From: Streptococcus shenyangsis
GTDB lineage: Bacteria > Bacillota > Bacilli > Lactobacillales > Streptococcaceae
DNA length: 64,000 nucleotides
Assembly (NCBI RefSeq): GCF_006385785.1
Contig: NZ_VFSH01000003.1
Location: 170,374-234,373 of the forward strand
Reading direction: 5' to 3'
Shown: piece by piece, positions 38,198-48,652 of the stretch
Layout of the letters: each line of letters begins with the position of its first letter
Numbering within the stretch: position 1 is the first letter of the stretch
Made by a program: the position numbers and the translations under genes
Notes under the pieces: generated by a model
The model's input: only the letters and a program-made list of their open reading frames with translations
Databases searched by the model: none
Told to the model about the DNA's origin: nothing

Positions 38198-39171
38198 TAT
38201 TTACTTTGGATATCCTCGATATTTTTGATTAAGATAGAGTAGGTTCCATTGTCGTTTTGGATAAACTCAACAGACTCGGCGTCTTGATAGACGTTATTGG
38301 GAACGATGAGCTCAATTCCATTTGACAAGGAAAGTTTTTGGTTTTCAAATTTTTTAAGCTGACGACTGGCATCAATTTCATCAAATTGAACAGGTTCTGG
38401 GACAGCTTCTTTAACTTGGTCAATAAAGCTCAAACGAGCCGTCAGATTATTGTCAAAAAGGTCGTTGGCCAATTTTTCAGGTGACAATTCATTGCTTTCT
38501 TCCAGGTTATTGAAAATCGCTGATTTCACCTTAGATTGAAATTGAAAATCATCTGTGTTAAAAGTTTCAGCAATTCTCTGGGCTGTTTTTTCCAGTTCTT
38601 TGATAGATTTCTTAGGTGAAATCTTAGGGGCTACGGCAAGGAGATTTTCTGAAAAATAGTTCAAGAAAGTCCCATTGTACTTGATTCGTTTTTCAATCAG
38701 ATGGTACTTGCGGCTCTGAAGATTAACCACCAAGGCCTCATCAGCTCCTGTTCCAAATCCAGGTAAGTTATTTTGAGTTAGCTTGATTGGATTATCAACC
38801 TCTCCCCCGAGGTGGGTCAAGGTCTCACGCAGGGCAATTCGTAAGAAAGCGAAATGTTCTACACCTTCTTTAGAAAATTGCACAAAAATCAAGTCATTGG
38901 TCTTAAGATTTTCTGAAATGCTAAACTCCTCTTTCCAGAGATTAGCCAGCGTCACTGATGTCTCCAACAAATCGTCTGTAATATGATTGAAGAAGGGATT
39001 TTCTTCCTCGAAAATCCCAGTCTTGGCTTCATCTGAATACACACGTTCGATTTTTTTGCGCAGGTATTCTTCGATTTTTGGAGTAATATTGAGAAACTTA
39101 TCCGCTAGGAACAGCTCCGTATCATCCGGACTGAACTGATGAATAATAGCTTTCTTAATATAAATGTCCAT
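38197..39171 (-). CDS. Nucleoid-associated protein (NA37/YejK-like)
   Basis: 324 residues, cytosolic, starting [20 protein letters not shown], the typical N-terminus of the NdpA/NA37 family. There is no membrane segment. The ATG at 39171 lies 7 bp after the glyA stop, with GAGGA within the end of glyA; the longer reading into glyA is rejected. Molecular role poorly known. Confidence 0.78.
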   Translation of the reverse strand: MDIYIKKAIIHQFSPDDTELFLADKFLNITPKIEEYLRKKIERVYSDEAKTGIFEEENPFFNHITDDLLETSVTLANLWKEEFSISENLKTNDLIFVQFSKEGVEHFAFLRIALRETLTHLGGEVDNPIKLTQNNLPGFGTGADEALVVNLQSRKYHLIEKRIKYNGTFLNYFSENLLAVAPKISPKKSIKELEKTAQRIAETFNTDDFQFQSKVKSAIFNNLEESNELSPEKLANDLFDNNLTARLSFIDQVKEAVPEPVQFDEIDASRQLKKFENQKLSLSNGIELIVPNNVYQDAESVEFIQNDNGTYSILIKNIEDIQSK

Positions 39172-39178
39172 AAAAGTT

Positions 39179-40435
39179 TTAGTCCTCGTATAATGGGAAG
39201 GCATCTGTTAATTCTTTAACTGCACTTCTCACTTCTTCTAAGACAGCTTCATTTTCTGCATTCTTAAGGGTTTTAATGATGAGCTCAGCCACTTTACGAC
39301 TTTCTTCTTCACCAAATCCACGTGCAGTGATGGCTGCTGCTCCGATACGAATACCACTTGTCTTGAATGGTGACAAGCTTTCGTAAGGGATTGAGTTTTT
39401 ATTTAGGGTAATATTGACTTCATCCAGCAAGTTTTGAGCAACTTTTCCGTTTTCTACAACTTTAGTCACATCCACTAGGAAGAGATGGTTTTCAGTCCCA
39501 CCAGAAATGATACGGAAATCAGGATCTTGCAAAAAGACATCCGCCATAGCCTTGCTGTTCTTGATAACATTGGTAGCGTATTCCTTGAAGGCTGGATCCA
39601 AAACTTCTTTGAAAGAAACAGCTTTAGCTGCCACAACATGCTCCAAAGGTCCACCTTGAATACCAGGGAAAATAGCTGAATTGATTTTCTTAGCTAGGTC
39701 TTCATCATTGGTCAAAATCAAACCGCCACGTGGTCCACGAAGGGTTTTGTGGGTTGTGGTTGTTGTGATATGTGCGTATGGTACTGGGCTAGGGTGAAGA
39801 CCAGCAGCAACCAAACCAGCGATATGAGCCATATCTACCATGAGTTTAGCCCCAACAGCGTCCGCAATTTCACGGAATTTTGAGAAGTCGATAATTTGAG
39901 AATAGGCTGAAGCACCTGCTACAATCAGTTTTGGTTTTACTTCTTGGGCTTGCTTCAAGATAGCATCAAAGTCCAAGAGTTCTGTTTCAGGATCCACGCT
40001 ATAAGAAACAAAGTTGTAGGTTTGACCAGAGAAACTGACAGGAGCTCCGTGGGTCAAGTGTCCACCAGCAGCCAAATCCATTCCCATAACCGTATCGCCA
40101 GGCTCAATCAAGGCCATGTAAGCCGCACAGTTAGCTTGGCTCCCTGAGTGTGGTTGGACATTGGCAAATTTAGCACCGAAAATTTCTTTTGCACGTTCAA
40201 TGGCTAGAGATTCTACCACATCTACCACATCCGTTCCACCATAATAACGGCGCCCTGGGTAGCCTTCGGCATATTTATTCGTCAAGATAGACCCTTGAGC
40301 TGCCATAACAGCCTTGGAAACAACGTTTTCCGAAGCAATCAACTCGATATTGTTTTGTTGGCGTTCTTCTTCTTTGGCAATAGCATTCCAGAGATCAGCA
40401 TCATATGCTTTAAAATTATCTTTGTCAAAAATCAT
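39179..40435 (-). CDS. glyA: Serine hydroxymethyltransferase
   Basis: 418 residues. This PLP enzyme converts serine and tetrahydrofolate to glycine and methylene-THF. The PLP lysine is Lys230 ([14 protein letters not shown]), and [10 protein letters not shown] and [12 protein letters not shown] are family hallmarks. It heads a gene run that includes the nucleoid-associated and lysozyme-like genes. Confidence 0.97.
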   Translation of the reverse strand: MIFDKDNFKAYDADLWNAIAKEEERQQNNIELIASENVVSKAVMAAQGSILTNKYAEGYPGRRYYGGTDVVDVVESLAIERAKEIFGAKFANVQPHSGSQANCAAYMALIEPGDTVMGMDLAAGGHLTHGAPVSFSGQTYNFVSYSVDPETELLDFDAILKQAQEVKPKLIVAGASAYSQIIDFSKFREIADAVGAKLMVDMAHIAGLVAAGLHPSPVPYAHITTTTTHKTLRGPRGGLILTNDEDLAKKINSAIFPGIQGGPLEHVVAAKAVSFKEVLDPAFKEYATNVIKNSKAMADVFLQDPDFRIISGGTENHLFLVDVTKVVENGKVAQNLLDEVNITLNKNSIPYESLSPFKTSGIRIGAAAITARGFGEEESRKVAELIIKTLKNAENEAVLEEVRSAVKELTDAFPLYED

Positions 40436-40484
40436 AGGTCTTCTCCTTTATAATGTGACAGGTCCTTTAGTTTAAGAAAATAAA

Positions 40485-40916
40485 CTAAAGGATGCGAATA
40501 AACCGTTTCTGCATTTTATCACAAGTATAACCAACTTTTTCATAAAATGCATGAGCACCCAGACGGTGATCAGCAGAGTTTAAGCGGATAAACTCATAAC
40601 CACGTCTTTTGGCTTCGTCTTCCAACCCTTGTAATAAACTTTTACCGATACCTTGACCTTGCGCTTGAGGTGAAACTGCTAAGGCTAAAATATTAAAACC
40701 TGCTTTGGAATAGAGTGATTCATAAACCTCAGCGTGAACATATCCCAGTAAAACATGACTAGCTATATCCTCATAGCCAAGAAGGAAATGATGGGAATCC
40801 TGAGACAGTCTAGCTAATTGACTAGCCGTGTCCTCTGGACTAAAAGAATACCCCAAAGCTTTTTGGTTAATCTCACATATAGCTTTCACATCTGTTTCTT
40901 GCAAATCTCTTAGCAT
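40485..40916 (-). CDS. GNAT acetyltransferase (RimI-like)
   Basis: 143 residues. The acetyl-CoA loop is VSPQAQGQGIGKSLLQGLE and the C-terminal HAFYEKVGYTCD is typical of RimI-like enzymes. ATG 40916 directly follows the sua5 stop, whose last codons (GAGGAGGAATAA) supply the ribosome binding site. The substrate is not established. Confidence 0.82.
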   Translation of the reverse strand: MLRDLQETDVKAICEINQKALGYSFSPEDTASQLARLSQDSHHFLLGYEDIASHVLLGYVHAEVYESLYSKAGFNILALAVSPQAQGQGIGKSLLQGLEDEAKRRGYEFIRLNSADHRLGAHAFYEKVGYTCDKMQKRFIRIL

Positions 40917-40917
40917 T

Positions 40918-41520
40918 TTATTCCTCCTCAAAAGAAATCTCTGGCAACTGAGCAAGAATATCTTCTCGCTTAATGGCCCCTTGGCGTAAGATTTTCACCT
41001 TGTCTCCCGATAAATCCAAAATAGTTGAATCCTGTCCAGTTAGAAAAGCATCGTCTTCCAAACCCAGAACCTCTTGGTCAAAATCCTCTAGAATTTGATT
41101 AAAAGTCACGCCACTTGCCTGACCTGAGATATTGGCAGACGGCCCAATCAAGGGACCTGTCTCTCGAATCAAATCAAGGGTAATGGGATGACTAGGCATC
41201 CGAAATCCAACAGTTGCCAGACCAGAATTGACCCAATAGGGAACTCGGTCATTGGCTTCGAGTATAATGGTCAAGGGACCTGGTAAAAAGTTCTCTACAA
41301 GTTTTTGCAGATAAGATGGCTGATTCTTAGAAAAGTTCAAGATGTCCTCTAGAGAGGCGATATTGAGGTTAAGCGCCTTGTCTCTGGGACGACGTTTGAG
41401 TTGGTAAACATGGTCAACTGCTTTTTCGTCTAAGGCCTTAGCAAAAAGACCGTATACTGTCTCTGTAGGCAGAACGACAGCTCCACCATTTTCCAACTCT
41501 TGTCTAATCTTGTCCATCAT
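40918..41520 (-). CDS. Sua5/YciO/YrdC-type threonylcarbamoyl-AMP synthase
   Basis: About 200 residues. Sua5 family motifs are PTETVYGLFAKA, KRRPRDKALNL and GPSANISGQASG. It makes threonylcarbamoyl-AMP for the t6A37 modification of tRNA. Two adjacent ATGs (41520, 41517) are possible starts, inside the end of prmC; longer readings run through prmC in another frame and are rejected. It is the third gene of the tdk-prfA-prmC-sua5-rimI run. Confidence 0.88.
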   Translation of the reverse strand: MMDKIRQELENGGAVVLPTETVYGLFAKALDEKAVDHVYQLKRRPRDKALNLNIASLEDILNFSKNQPSYLQKLVENFLPGPLTIILEANDRVPYWVNSGLATVGFRMPSHPITLDLIRETGPLIGPSANISGQASGVTFNQILEDFDQEVLGLEDDAFLTGQDSTILDLSGDKVKILRQGAIKREDILAQLPEISFEEE

Positions 41521-42340
41521 CAACGACAACCATCCTATCTTGACCAAACTGGTCCTTGAGTGTTCGTACTCTTTTTTCAGGAAGATTTTTCCTAAAAAGC
41601 TCAGGAACACTTTGACCTTGTTTGTATCCAATTTCAAGGTAAATCTTACCACCGTCTTTGAGATAGGCTTTTGCATCTTCCGCAATTCTACGGTAAATAG
41701 CTAGGCCATCCTCGTCTGCAAAGAGAGCTAAATGAGGCTCCGAATGCAAAACATTCAAACCTACCTCTGACTCATCTTCACGAGAGATATAGGGTGGATT
41801 GGATACAATTATATCATATTTTTCAGAAATTTCTGCAAAACAATCAGATTTTTTAAAAAATATATTAAGTTTTTGATTTTTAGCATTTTCGCGAGCTAAA
41901 TCTAAAGCATCTTGGGAAATATCCACTGCTGTCACTGACCAAGCTGGTCTATTTTTTGCTAAGGCGAGAGCAATAGCTCCACTACCTGTTCCAATATCCA
42001 GGACTGAAAGATTCGTCTCAGGATTTTCAGCCAGGATAAGCTCCACTAACTCCTCAGTCTCTGGACGAGGAATCAAAACCCGCTCATCAACTTTTAGCTG
42101 CATTCCATAAAAATCTGCCCGACCTATAATATACTGGGCAGGTTTATGAGCTACTAACTGCAGGTAAATTTCTTCTACAAATACTTCTTCCTCTTCCGTC
42201 ACTTCCTGCTGAAGAGCAAAAACAAAGTCTGTAAAAGAGAGATTTTTCAGGCTACGATAGACAAAAGAGAGGCTTTCAGCTTCCTCTCCTTGTCTTATCA
42301 ACTCTTCTTCAAAATCTGAAAATAATTGAGCTAATTTCAT
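41504..42340 (-). CDS. prmC: Release factor glutamine methyltransferase PrmC/HemK
   Basis: 278 residues: N-terminal helical domain (1-75), SAM-binding motif LDIGTGSGAIALALAK, and the catalytic NPPYISRED. It methylates the Gln of the GGQ motif in release factors, including that of the adjacent prfA product. The start overlaps the prfA stop by one base (TAATG). Confidence 0.95.
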   Translation of the reverse strand: MKLAQLFSDFEEELIRQGEEAESLSFVYRSLKNLSFTDFVFALQQEVTEEEEVFVEEIYLQLVAHKPAQYIIGRADFYGMQLKVDERVLIPRPETEELVELILAENPETNLSVLDIGTGSGAIALALAKNRPAWSVTAVDISQDALDLARENAKNQKLNIFFKKSDCFAEISEKYDIIVSNPPYISREDESEVGLNVLHSEPHLALFADEDGLAIYRRIAEDAKAYLKDGGKIYLEIGYKQGQSVPELFRKNLPEKRVRTLKDQFGQDRMVVVDDGQD

Positions 42341-43419
42341 TATTTGTTTAATTCTTCTAATTTTTGCGTTTGGTCATAGAGCACCAAGGCATCCACAACT
42401 TCGTCCAATTTACCAGATAAAATCGTATCTAGTTTTTGGAGGGTTAAGCCGATACGGTGATCTGTGACACGGTTTTGTGGGAAGTTATAAGTACGGATTC
42501 GTTCTGAACGGTCCCCAGTTCCGATTGTCGACTTACGCTCAGCGTCTTGTTCATCTTGTGCAATTTGTGCAAAGTGATCAGCGACACGCGCACGGATGAT
42601 TTTCATGGCCTTTTCACGGTTCTTCTGCTGGGTACGTTCTTCCTGCATCTCCACCTTGATATTGGTTGGCAAGTGAACGATACGCACGGCAGTCGCAACC
42701 TTATTGACGTTCTGTCCACCAGCACCAGAGGCGTGATAGATGTCGACACGAAGGTCTTTTGGATCAATGTCGTATTCAACCTCTTCAACTTCAGGCATGA
42801 CAAGAACTGTGGCAGTTGATGTATGGACACGACCTTGACTTTCTGTCACAGGGACACGTTGCACACGGTGTGCTCCAGATTCGTACTTGAGTTTAGAGTA
42901 AACAGATTGACCTGAAACCATGGCAACGACTTCTTTAAAACCGCCGACACCATTTATAGAGGCTTCCATAACTTCAAAGCGCCAGCCTTGGGCTTCCGCA
43001 TACTTTTGATACATGGTTAGCAAATCTCCAGCGAAAAGTGCTGCTTCGTCTCCACCAGCGGCGCCACGGATTTCAAGGATGATGTTCTTGTCATCGTTTG
43101 GATCCTTTGGAAGAAGCAAGATTTTCAGTTTTTCTTCGTATTCTTCTTTTTCAGCCTTGGCATCTTTGAGTTCTTGCTTGGCCATTTCTTCCAAGTCAGC
43201 ATCTCCACCTGATTCCTTAATCATCTCTTCAGCATCGACGATGTTTTGAAGGACTTGTTTGTATTCTCGGTAAGCCGTCACTGTATCACGGCTTGAAGCC
43301 TCTTCTTTTGAGAGCTCCATGAAACGCTTGGTGTCCGAAACCACATCTGGGTCACTCAGCAATTCTCCTAATTCTTCATAACGGTCTTCTACAGCTTGTA
43401 GTTGATCATAGATGTTCAT
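42340..43419 (-). CDS. prfA: Peptide chain release factor 1
   Basis: 359 residues. The GGQ motif (Gly234-Gly235-Gln236, [10 protein letters not shown]) catalyses peptide release, and stop-codon recognition residues are in the central region. It recognises UAA and UAG. It lies 2 bp after tdk and overlaps prmC, its modifier. Confidence 0.97.
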   Translation of the reverse strand: MNIYDQLQAVEDRYEELGELLSDPDVVSDTKRFMELSKEEASSRDTVTAYREYKQVLQNIVDAEEMIKESGGDADLEEMAKQELKDAKAEKEEYEEKLKILLLPKDPNDDKNIILEIRGAAGGDEAALFAGDLLTMYQKYAEAQGWRFEVMEASINGVGGFKEVVAMVSGQSVYSKLKYESGAHRVQRVPVTESQGRVHTSTATVLVMPEVEEVEYDIDPKDLRVDIYHASGAGGQNVNKVATAVRIVHLPTNIKVEMQEERTQQKNREKAMKIIRARVADHFAQIAQDEQDAERKSTIGTGDRSERIRTYNFPQNRVTDHRIGLTLQKLDTILSGKLDEVVDALVLYDQTQKLEELNK

Positions 43420-43421
43420 TT

Positions 43422-44006
43422 TTATTCATTCTCCTTATTGATTTCAGGCGCAAAATAATGTTTACGGCAAACTGAGATATAAGTTTCATTACCGCCAATC
43501 TGGATCTGTTCTCCATCGTAAACGGGCAATCCATCCTGAGTACGCAATACCATGGTCGCCTTTTTCTTGCAATACTGACAGATGGTCTTGATTTCGTCAA
43601 TCTTGTCTGCTAAGAGCAAGAGATACTTGGAACCTTCGAACAGTTCATTGCGAAAGTCATTTTTCAAACCAAAAGCCATGACAGGTATGTCTAACTCATC
43701 GACAACACGAGCCAGGTCGTAAACATGGTGACGCTTGAGAAACTGGGCTTCATCGACCAACACACAGTAAGGTGTTTCTGGTAGGTCTCGGATATAGCCA
43801 AAGATATCCGTCGTTTCCTCAATCGCAATGGCAGGGCGTTTCATGCCAATACGACTCGACACATAGCCAACACCATCACGCGTATCCAGAGCCGAGGTCA
43901 TAATTACAACACTTTTTCCCTGCTCCTCGTAGTTATAGGCCACTTTGAGAATCTCAATCGTTTTACCAGAATTCATGGTCCCATAACGATAATATAACTG
44001 TGCCAT
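43422..44006 (-). CDS. tdk: Thymidine kinase
   Basis: 194 residues, type II thymidine kinase: P-loop YGTMNSGKT near residue 8, catalytic acid in VLVDEAQFL, and a zinc-binding lasso with CQYC and a later Cys-Arg-Lys-His. It phosphorylates thymidine for salvage. It is the first gene of the prfA operon. Confidence 0.96.
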   Translation of the reverse strand: MAQLYYRYGTMNSGKTIEILKVAYNYEEQGKSVVIMTSALDTRDGVGYVSSRIGMKRPAIAIEETTDIFGYIRDLPETPYCVLVDEAQFLKRHHVYDLARVVDELDIPVMAFGLKNDFRNELFEGSKYLLLLADKIDEIKTICQYCKKKATMVLRTQDGLPVYDGEQIQIGGNETYISVCRKHYFAPEINKENE

Positions 44007-44048
44007 GTTTCTTGCTTCACGTCCATTTCTAAATTTTTGCTACATTCT

Positions 44049-44096
44049 AGTATATCATAATTTTCTGAAGCTTTAAACGGCAAAATGTGGTAAAAT
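44049..44096. promoter_or_regulatory. Divergent promoters of tdk and the tautomerase gene
   Basis: Minus strand: TGATATACT (extended -10 at 44049-44057) for tdk. Plus strand: TGGTAAAAT (extended -10 at 44088-44096) for the tautomerase. Neither has a strong -35. Confidence 0.55.
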
Positions 44097-44128
44097 AGAA
44101 GAAATCAAAACTAGTGGAGGAAACCATT

Positions 44129-44311
44129 ATGCCATTTGTACGCATCGATTTATTTGAAGGACGCACGCTCGAGCAAAAGAAAGCTCTGGCTAAGGAAGTA
44201 ACGGAAGCGGTTGTCCGTAACACTGGAGCCCCTCAATCTGCTGTTCATGTCATCATCAACGACATGCCAGAAGGAACTTACTTCCCACAAGGGGAAATGC
44301 GCACCAAATAA
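44129..44311 (+). CDS. 4-oxalocrotonate tautomerase-like enzyme
   Basis: 60 residues, PFVRIDLFEGRTLEQKKAL after Met removal, leaving the catalytic Pro1 of the tautomerase superfamily, plus an Arg in the EGR segment. The ATG at 44129 follows GGAGG; an upstream in-frame GTG is rejected because it would bury the catalytic proline. The physiological substrate in streptococci is unknown. Confidence 0.88.
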   Translation: MPFVRIDLFEGRTLEQKKALAKEVTEAVVRNTGAPQSAVHVIINDMPEGTYFPQGEMRTK

Positions 44312-44362
44312 GCTAGCTTAAGCAGAATTGCTTAGGCTTTTTCAATCTCCAAGTAGCATCCA

Positions 44363-44391
44363 TTGAAGAAATAGTCTAAATTTGTTACAAT
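44363..44391 (+). promoter_or_regulatory. Promoter of mnmE
   Basis: TTGAAG (44363-44368), 17-bp spacer, TACAAT (44386-44391). Confidence 0.75.
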
Positions 44392-44447
44392 TTGAAAAGA
44401 GACTTGGAATATTCCAAGAAAAGAGCAATTAATTAAAGGAAAACATT

Positions 44448-45821
44448 ATGATTACACGTGAATTTGATACCATCGCTGCTATCTCTACTCCACTAGGTGA
44501 AGGAGCTATTGGTATTGTCCGCTTGAGCGGAACAGAAAGTTTTGCTATTGCGCAAAAGATTTTTAAAGGAAAAGACTTGAGTCAGGTTGCTAGCCATACC
44601 CTTAACTACGGTCACATCGTTGACCCTCAGACAGGAAAAGTCATGGACGAGGTTATGGTTGGGGCTATGAAATCTCCAAAGACCTTTACTCGTGAAGATA
44701 TTATCGAGATTAACACCCACGGTGGGATTGCGGTGACCAATGAAATTCTCCAACTAGCGATCCGTGAAGGAGCTCGGTTGGCTGAGCCTGGTGAATTTAC
44801 CAAACGTGCCTTTTTAAACGGTCGTGTGGACCTGACTCAGGCTGAAGCCGTTATGGACATCATCCGTGCTAAGACAGACAAGGCTATGAACATTGCAGTT
44901 AAACAATTAGACGGTTCCCTTTCTGAGCTGATTAATAATACCCGTCAAGAAATCCTCAATACACTTGCCCAAGTTGAGGTTAATATCGACTATCCTGAGT
45001 ATGACGATGTTGAAGAAGCGACTACTGCTGTGGTCCGAGAAAAGACAATGGAGTTTGAGCAATTGCTAACCAATCTCCTTAGAACAGCCCGTCGCGGTAA
45101 AATCCTTCGTGAAGGAATCTCCACTGCCATCATCGGACGCCCCAACGTTGGGAAATCAAGCCTTCTCAACAACCTCTTGCGTGAAGACAAGGCTATCGTA
45201 ACCGATATTGCTGGTACAACACGTGATGTTATTGAAGAATACGTCAACATCAACGGTGTTCCCCTAAAATTGATTGATACAGCTGGTATTCGTGAAACAG
45301 ATGATATTGTGGAACAAATAGGTGTTGAGCGTTCGAAAAAAGCCCTCAAGGAAGCCGACTTGGTTCTACTGGTGCTAAATGCCAGTGAACCACTAACCGC
45401 CCAAGACCGCCAACTCCTAGAAATCAGTCAGGAGACTAATCGCATTATTCTTCTTAACAAAACTGACCTGCCTGAAGCGATTGAAACATCGGAACTACCT
45501 GAAGACGTTATTCGTATTTCAGTCCTTAAAAACCAAAACATCGATAAGATTGAAGAGAGAATCAACAACCTCTTCTTTGAAAATGCTGGTTTGGTTGAGC
45601 AAGATGCTACTTACTTGTCAAACGCCCGTCACATTTCCCTAATTGAAAAGGCTGTTGAAAGCCTACAGGCTGTTAACCAAGGGCTGGAACTAGGTATGCC
45701 AGTTGATTTACTTCAAGTTGATTTGACTCGTACTTGGGAAATCCTCGGAGAAATCACTGGTGATGCTGCTCCAGATGAACTCATCACCCAACTCTTTAGC
45801 CAATTCTGTTTAGGAAAATGA
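44448..45821 (+). CDS. mnmE: tRNA modification GTPase MnmE (TrmE)
   Basis: 457 residues. N-terminal folate-binding domain, helical middle, and inserted G domain with [10 protein letters not shown] near 226, [12 protein letters not shown] and NKTD motifs. The C-terminus ends in FCLGK with the catalytic Cys. With MnmG it makes 5-carboxymethylaminomethyluridine at the tRNA wobble position. It has its own promoter and a terminator shared with dapA. Confidence 0.97.
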   Translation: MITREFDTIAAISTPLGEGAIGIVRLSGTESFAIAQKIFKGKDLSQVASHTLNYGHIVDPQTGKVMDEVMVGAMKSPKTFTREDIIEINTHGGIAVTNEILQLAIREGARLAEPGEFTKRAFLNGRVDLTQAEAVMDIIRAKTDKAMNIAVKQLDGSLSELINNTRQEILNTLAQVEVNIDYPEYDDVEEATTAVVREKTMEFEQLLTNLLRTARRGKILREGISTAIIGRPNVGKSSLLNNLLREDKAIVTDIAGTTRDVIEEYVNINGVPLKLIDTAGIRETDDIVEQIGVERSKKALKEADLVLLVLNASEPLTAQDRQLLEISQETNRIILLNKTDLPEAIETSELPEDVIRISVLKNQNIDKIEERINNLFFENAGLVEQDATYLSNARHISLIEKAVESLQAVNQGLELGMPVDLLQVDLTRTWEILGEITGDAAPDELITQLFSQFCLGK

Positions 45822-45822
45822 G

Positions 45823-45861
45823 TAAAATCCATGATCGTTCATTCGGTCATGGATTTTATTG
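45823..45861. terminator. Bidirectional terminator between mnmE and dapA
   Basis: AAAATCCATGA pairs with TCATGGATTTT; T and A runs flank it on both strands. Confidence 0.85.
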
Positions 45862-45867
45862 TCTTCA

Positions 45868-46803
45868 TTAATAATCTGGTCTTAAAACCCCTGTTACAGT
45901 TGCCTTGGTTGCTTCGTAGTCGCCATCTACGACAACCTTGATAATGCGTTTGGCATCTTCTTCTGGTGCTGGAACAAGAGGTAGACGAGTTGGTCCAGCT
46001 TCAAATCCCATATAGTTAAGAACGGCCTTAACTGGAGCAGGACTTGGATAAGAGAAGAGAGCATTAACCTTAGGAATGAACTTACGTTGAATTGCTGCGG
46101 CTTTCTTCATATCGCTTTCTGCAATGGCCGTAAACATCTCGTGCATCTCATCCCCATTTGTATGAGAGGCAACAGAAATAACCCCATCCGCACCAAGATT
46201 CATGGCATGGAAAGCATCTCCATCCTCACCTGTGTAAATCAAGAACTCCTCTGGCTTGTGCTCAATCAAGTAAGCCATATTTGCCAAACTCGTACATTCT
46301 TTAACACCGATAATATTTGGATGGTCAGCCAAACGAAGCATGGTTTCTGGAGTTAATTCGACAACCACACGCCCTGGAATGTTATAGATAATAATTGGTA
46401 GGTCAGAAGCATCTGCAATGGCCTTAAAGTGCTGATACATTCCTTCTTGGGAAGGTTTGTTGTAGTAAGGCACAATAGCAAGACCAGCTGCGAAACCACC
46501 AAATTCTGCGACTTCTTTGACAAACTCGATCGAGTCACGAGTATCATTGGTACCGACACCCGCAATCAAAGGAACACGTCCATTGACAACTTTCTGTACA
46601 GCTGCAAAGAGTTCCAACTCTTCATCGTGAGTCAAGGTAGGACTTTCAGCTGTCGTGCCAGCAAGAAGAATTCCATCCGTATGATGGTCCAATAAATGCT
46701 CAATCAAGGCTGGAATAGCATCAAAGTTGATGGAACCATCCTCGTGGAAGGGGGTAATAAAGGCTGTGATGATTTTACACTCTTTTAAATCTTGATAAGA
46801 CAT
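45868..46803 (-). CDS. dapA: 4-hydroxy-tetrahydrodipicolinate synthase
   Basis: 311 residues, a TIM-barrel aldolase: Schiff-base lysine in IGVKECTS near residue 168, Tyr in IIIYNIPGR near 140, and [14 protein letters not shown] near 50. It condenses pyruvate with aspartate semialdehyde, the product of the adjacent asd gene, towards lysine and diaminopimelate. ATG 46803 follows GAGGTG; an in-frame GTG upstream is not used. Confidence 0.95.
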   Translation of the reverse strand: MSYQDLKECKIITAFITPFHEDGSINFDAIPALIEHLLDHHTDGILLAGTTAESPTLTHDEELELFAAVQKVVNGRVPLIAGVGTNDTRDSIEFVKEVAEFGGFAAGLAIVPYYNKPSQEGMYQHFKAIADASDLPIIIYNIPGRVVVELTPETMLRLADHPNIIGVKECTSLANMAYLIEHKPEEFLIYTGEDGDAFHAMNLGADGVISVASHTNGDEMHEMFTAIAESDMKKAAAIQRKFIPKVNALFSYPSPAPVKAVLNYMGFEAGPTRLPLVPAPEEDAKRIIKVVVDGDYEATKATVTGVLRPDY

Positions 46804-46859
46804 GAGAAACACCTCTCTATTTCAAAGAAGGAGTTCATCTGAACTCCTAAATTATATGA

Positions 46860-47936
46860 CTATTTTAATTCAAATTTCAATTCAGCTGTTGGACGAACCA
46901 AGCCACGTTCGTGAAGAGTTTCTGCAATCTGAACTGAGTTCCAAGCAGCACCTTTGAGAAGGTTATCTGAAACAACCCACATGTGAATTCCTTTTTCAGC
47001 ATCCAAGTCTTTACGGATACGACCTACGAAGGTATCACGTGAACCAACTGCATTGATGGCTTGCGGATAGATTTGATGAGCTACATCATCTTCAAGAACA
47101 GCACCTGGGAAGGCTGCGATAGCTGCTTTGACTTCTTCAATTGGAGCCACTTCTTTTGTTTCGATATAAACTGACTCAGAGTGAGCTGACAAGACTGGAA
47201 TACGCACACATGTTGCAGATACTGCAATGCTATCATCTTCCATGATTTTCTTAGTTTCCTTAGTCATCTTCATCTCTTCGTAAGTATAATCATTGTCTGT
47301 GAAGACATCAATTTGTGGGAGAGCGTTGAAGGCGATAGGATAATGTTTCTTGTCACCACCTGAAGGCAAAATTTCTGCGTGTAAATCACGTGGTTTCACT
47401 CCATCATTCAAGACTTCACGAAGTTCACGTTGTGTCTCAAGAATCGCTCCCATACCAGCACCTGAAACGGCTTGGTAAGTTGAAACGATGATACGGTCCA
47501 AGCCCCATTTTTGGCGAACTGGCTCAAGAGCCACCATCATTTGGATTGTTGAACAGTTAGGGCAAGCAATAATCCCGTTGTGGGCATCAAGTGCGTGAGC
47601 ATTGACCTCTGGAACAACCAAAGGAACGTCTGGATTTTGACGGAAGTAAGATGTATTATCAACTACTACCGCTCCAGCTTTAACTGCATATGGTGCATAC
47701 TTAGCTGATGTAGAACCACCTGCTGAAAAGAGAGCAATATCAACTCCTTCAAAAGCAGTTTCAGTCGTTTCTTCAATCGTAATATCTTGGTCTTTAAATT
47801 TCAAAGTCTTGCCTGCTGAACGTGCAGAAGCAAGTAAACGAATTTTATCAATTGGAAGTGTTGATTCTTCCAACATCTTTATCATCTGAGCACCGACAGC
47901 ACCTGTCGCGCCGACTACAGCAACTGTATATCCCAT
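46860..47936 (-). CDS. asd: Aspartate-semialdehyde dehydrogenase
   Basis: 358 residues. NADP-binding [12 protein letters not shown] at the N-terminus, catalytic Cys in [12 protein letters not shown] near residue 129, and the substrate-binding [15 protein letters not shown] region. It supplies aspartate semialdehyde for lysine, threonine and methionine. It lies 56 bp upstream of dapA in the same direction, with its own promoter; the asd small RNA sits upstream. Confidence 0.96.
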   Translation of the reverse strand: MGYTVAVVGATGAVGAQMIKMLEESTLPIDKIRLLASARSAGKTLKFKDQDITIEETTETAFEGVDIALFSAGGSTSAKYAPYAVKAGAVVVDNTSYFRQNPDVPLVVPEVNAHALDAHNGIIACPNCSTIQMMVALEPVRQKWGLDRIIVSTYQAVSGAGMGAILETQRELREVLNDGVKPRDLHAEILPSGGDKKHYPIAFNALPQIDVFTDNDYTYEEMKMTKETKKIMEDDSIAVSATCVRIPVLSAHSESVYIETKEVAPIEEVKAAIAAFPGAVLEDDVAHQIYPQAINAVGSRDTFVGRIRKDLDAEKGIHMWVVSDNLLKGAAWNSVQIAETLHERGLVRPTAELKFELK

Positions 47937-47981
47937 AAGTAACCTCTTTCGGAATTTTCTAAAAATTTCTATAATAGATGT

Positions 47982-48009
47982 ATTATACTACTTTTTCCAT
48001 GAATTGCAA
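47982..48009 (-). promoter_or_regulatory. Promoter of asd
   Basis: Minus-strand TTGCAA (48004-48009), 16-bp spacer, TATAAT (47982-47987). It starts downstream of the asd RNA terminator, so the two transcripts are separate. Confidence 0.75.
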
Positions 48010-48034
48010 AGCTTTTTCATCATTTTTTAGAAAA

Positions 48035-48177
48035 TAAAAATCCCCAGTCGCTAGACTAGGGACTAAGAGGCATCTTCATGTGATGAGCAGGTTCACACAA
48101 CTCATCAAGGTCCGCTCCTGCGTTATGACCTCCTTATGCTCAATAGCAGTCCGAAGACTACCTATCGACTCATCGCA
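48035..48177 (-). ncRNA. asd small RNA (asd RNA motif)
   Basis: A roughly 140-nt structured transcript upstream of asd. It contains GGTAGTCTTCGGACTGCT and CCTTGATGAGTTGTGTGAAC-type stems and ends in CCCTAGTC-TAGC-GACTGGGG followed by ATTTTTATTTT. Position, length and layout agree with the asd RNA motif described in lactic acid bacteria, detected as a separate small RNA in S. pyogenes. It has its own consensus promoter. Confidence 0.8.
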
Positions 48178-48183
48178 TCTACT

Positions 48184-48212
48184 ATTCTACTAAAGAGAAT
48201 GACTTTTGTCAA
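48184..48212 (-). promoter_or_regulatory. Promoter of the asd small RNA
   Basis: Minus-strand TTGACA (48207-48212), 17-bp spacer, TAGAAT (48184-48189). It is the strongest-looking promoter in the window. Confidence 0.85.
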
Positions 48213-48226
48213 CAGACAAAACTCTT

Positions 48227-48412
48227 TATACTCTTCAAAAATCTCTTCAAACTTCGTCAGCGTCGCCTTACCGTATGTATGGTTACTGACTTCGTCAGTT
48301 TCATCTACAACCTCAAAAACATGTTTTGAGCTGACTTCGTTAGTTCTATCTGCAACCCCAAAGCAGTGCTTTGAGCAACCTGCGGCTAGCTTCCCAGTTT
48401 GCACTTTGAAAA
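48227..48412 (+). repeat. BOX element with extra boxB-like segment, 3' end degraded
   Basis: It begins TATACTCTTCAAAAATCTCT (boxA), has CGTCAGCGTCGCCTTACCGTA, two GACTTCGTCAGTT/GACTTCGTTAGTT segments, and TTTGAGCAACCTGCGGCTAG (boxC). The end diverges after TTTGCACTTTGA. Confidence 0.9.
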
Positions 48413-48480
48413 ATTTGGGGCAGATTTGGGGCAGACATAACAAAAACCCTTGTAAATCAAGGGCTTTTGTGTTTATTTAA

Positions 48481-48553
48481 TGCTAATTGCCGGGATTGAA
48501 CCGGCGACCTCATCCTTACCATGGATGCGCTCTGCCAACTGAGCTAAATCAGC
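48481..48553 (-). tRNA. tRNA-Thr (anticodon GGT)
   Basis: The minus strand reads a complete cloverleaf: acceptor GCTGATT/AATTAGC with discriminator A, D arm GCTCAGTTGGCAGAGC, anticodon arm CATCC-ATGGTAA-GGATG (anticodon GGT), and T arm GCCGGTTCAATCCCGGC. CCA is not encoded. Confidence 0.95.
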
Positions 48554-48610
48554 TTACTTAAAAAGTATACTACAGTTAGAAAATCTTGTCAAGTTTCCTT
48601 AGATATTTTC

Positions 48611-48640
48611 CATAAGAAAAAGCCAGGTAATAGCTACCTA
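48611..48640 (-). terminator. Terminator of the queT-like gene
   Basis: On the minus strand AGCTAGGTA pairs with TACCTGGCT and is followed by TTTTTC. Confidence 0.75.
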
Positions 48641-48652
48641 GCTTGTCCTGTT

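Noticed and set aside
40918..41685. Sua5 start at 41685
   Set aside because: The extra 55 residues run across prmC and have no family similarity.
48136..48480. Open frames on both strands across the BOX element and asd RNA
   Set aside because: They lie in known non-coding repeats and structured RNA.
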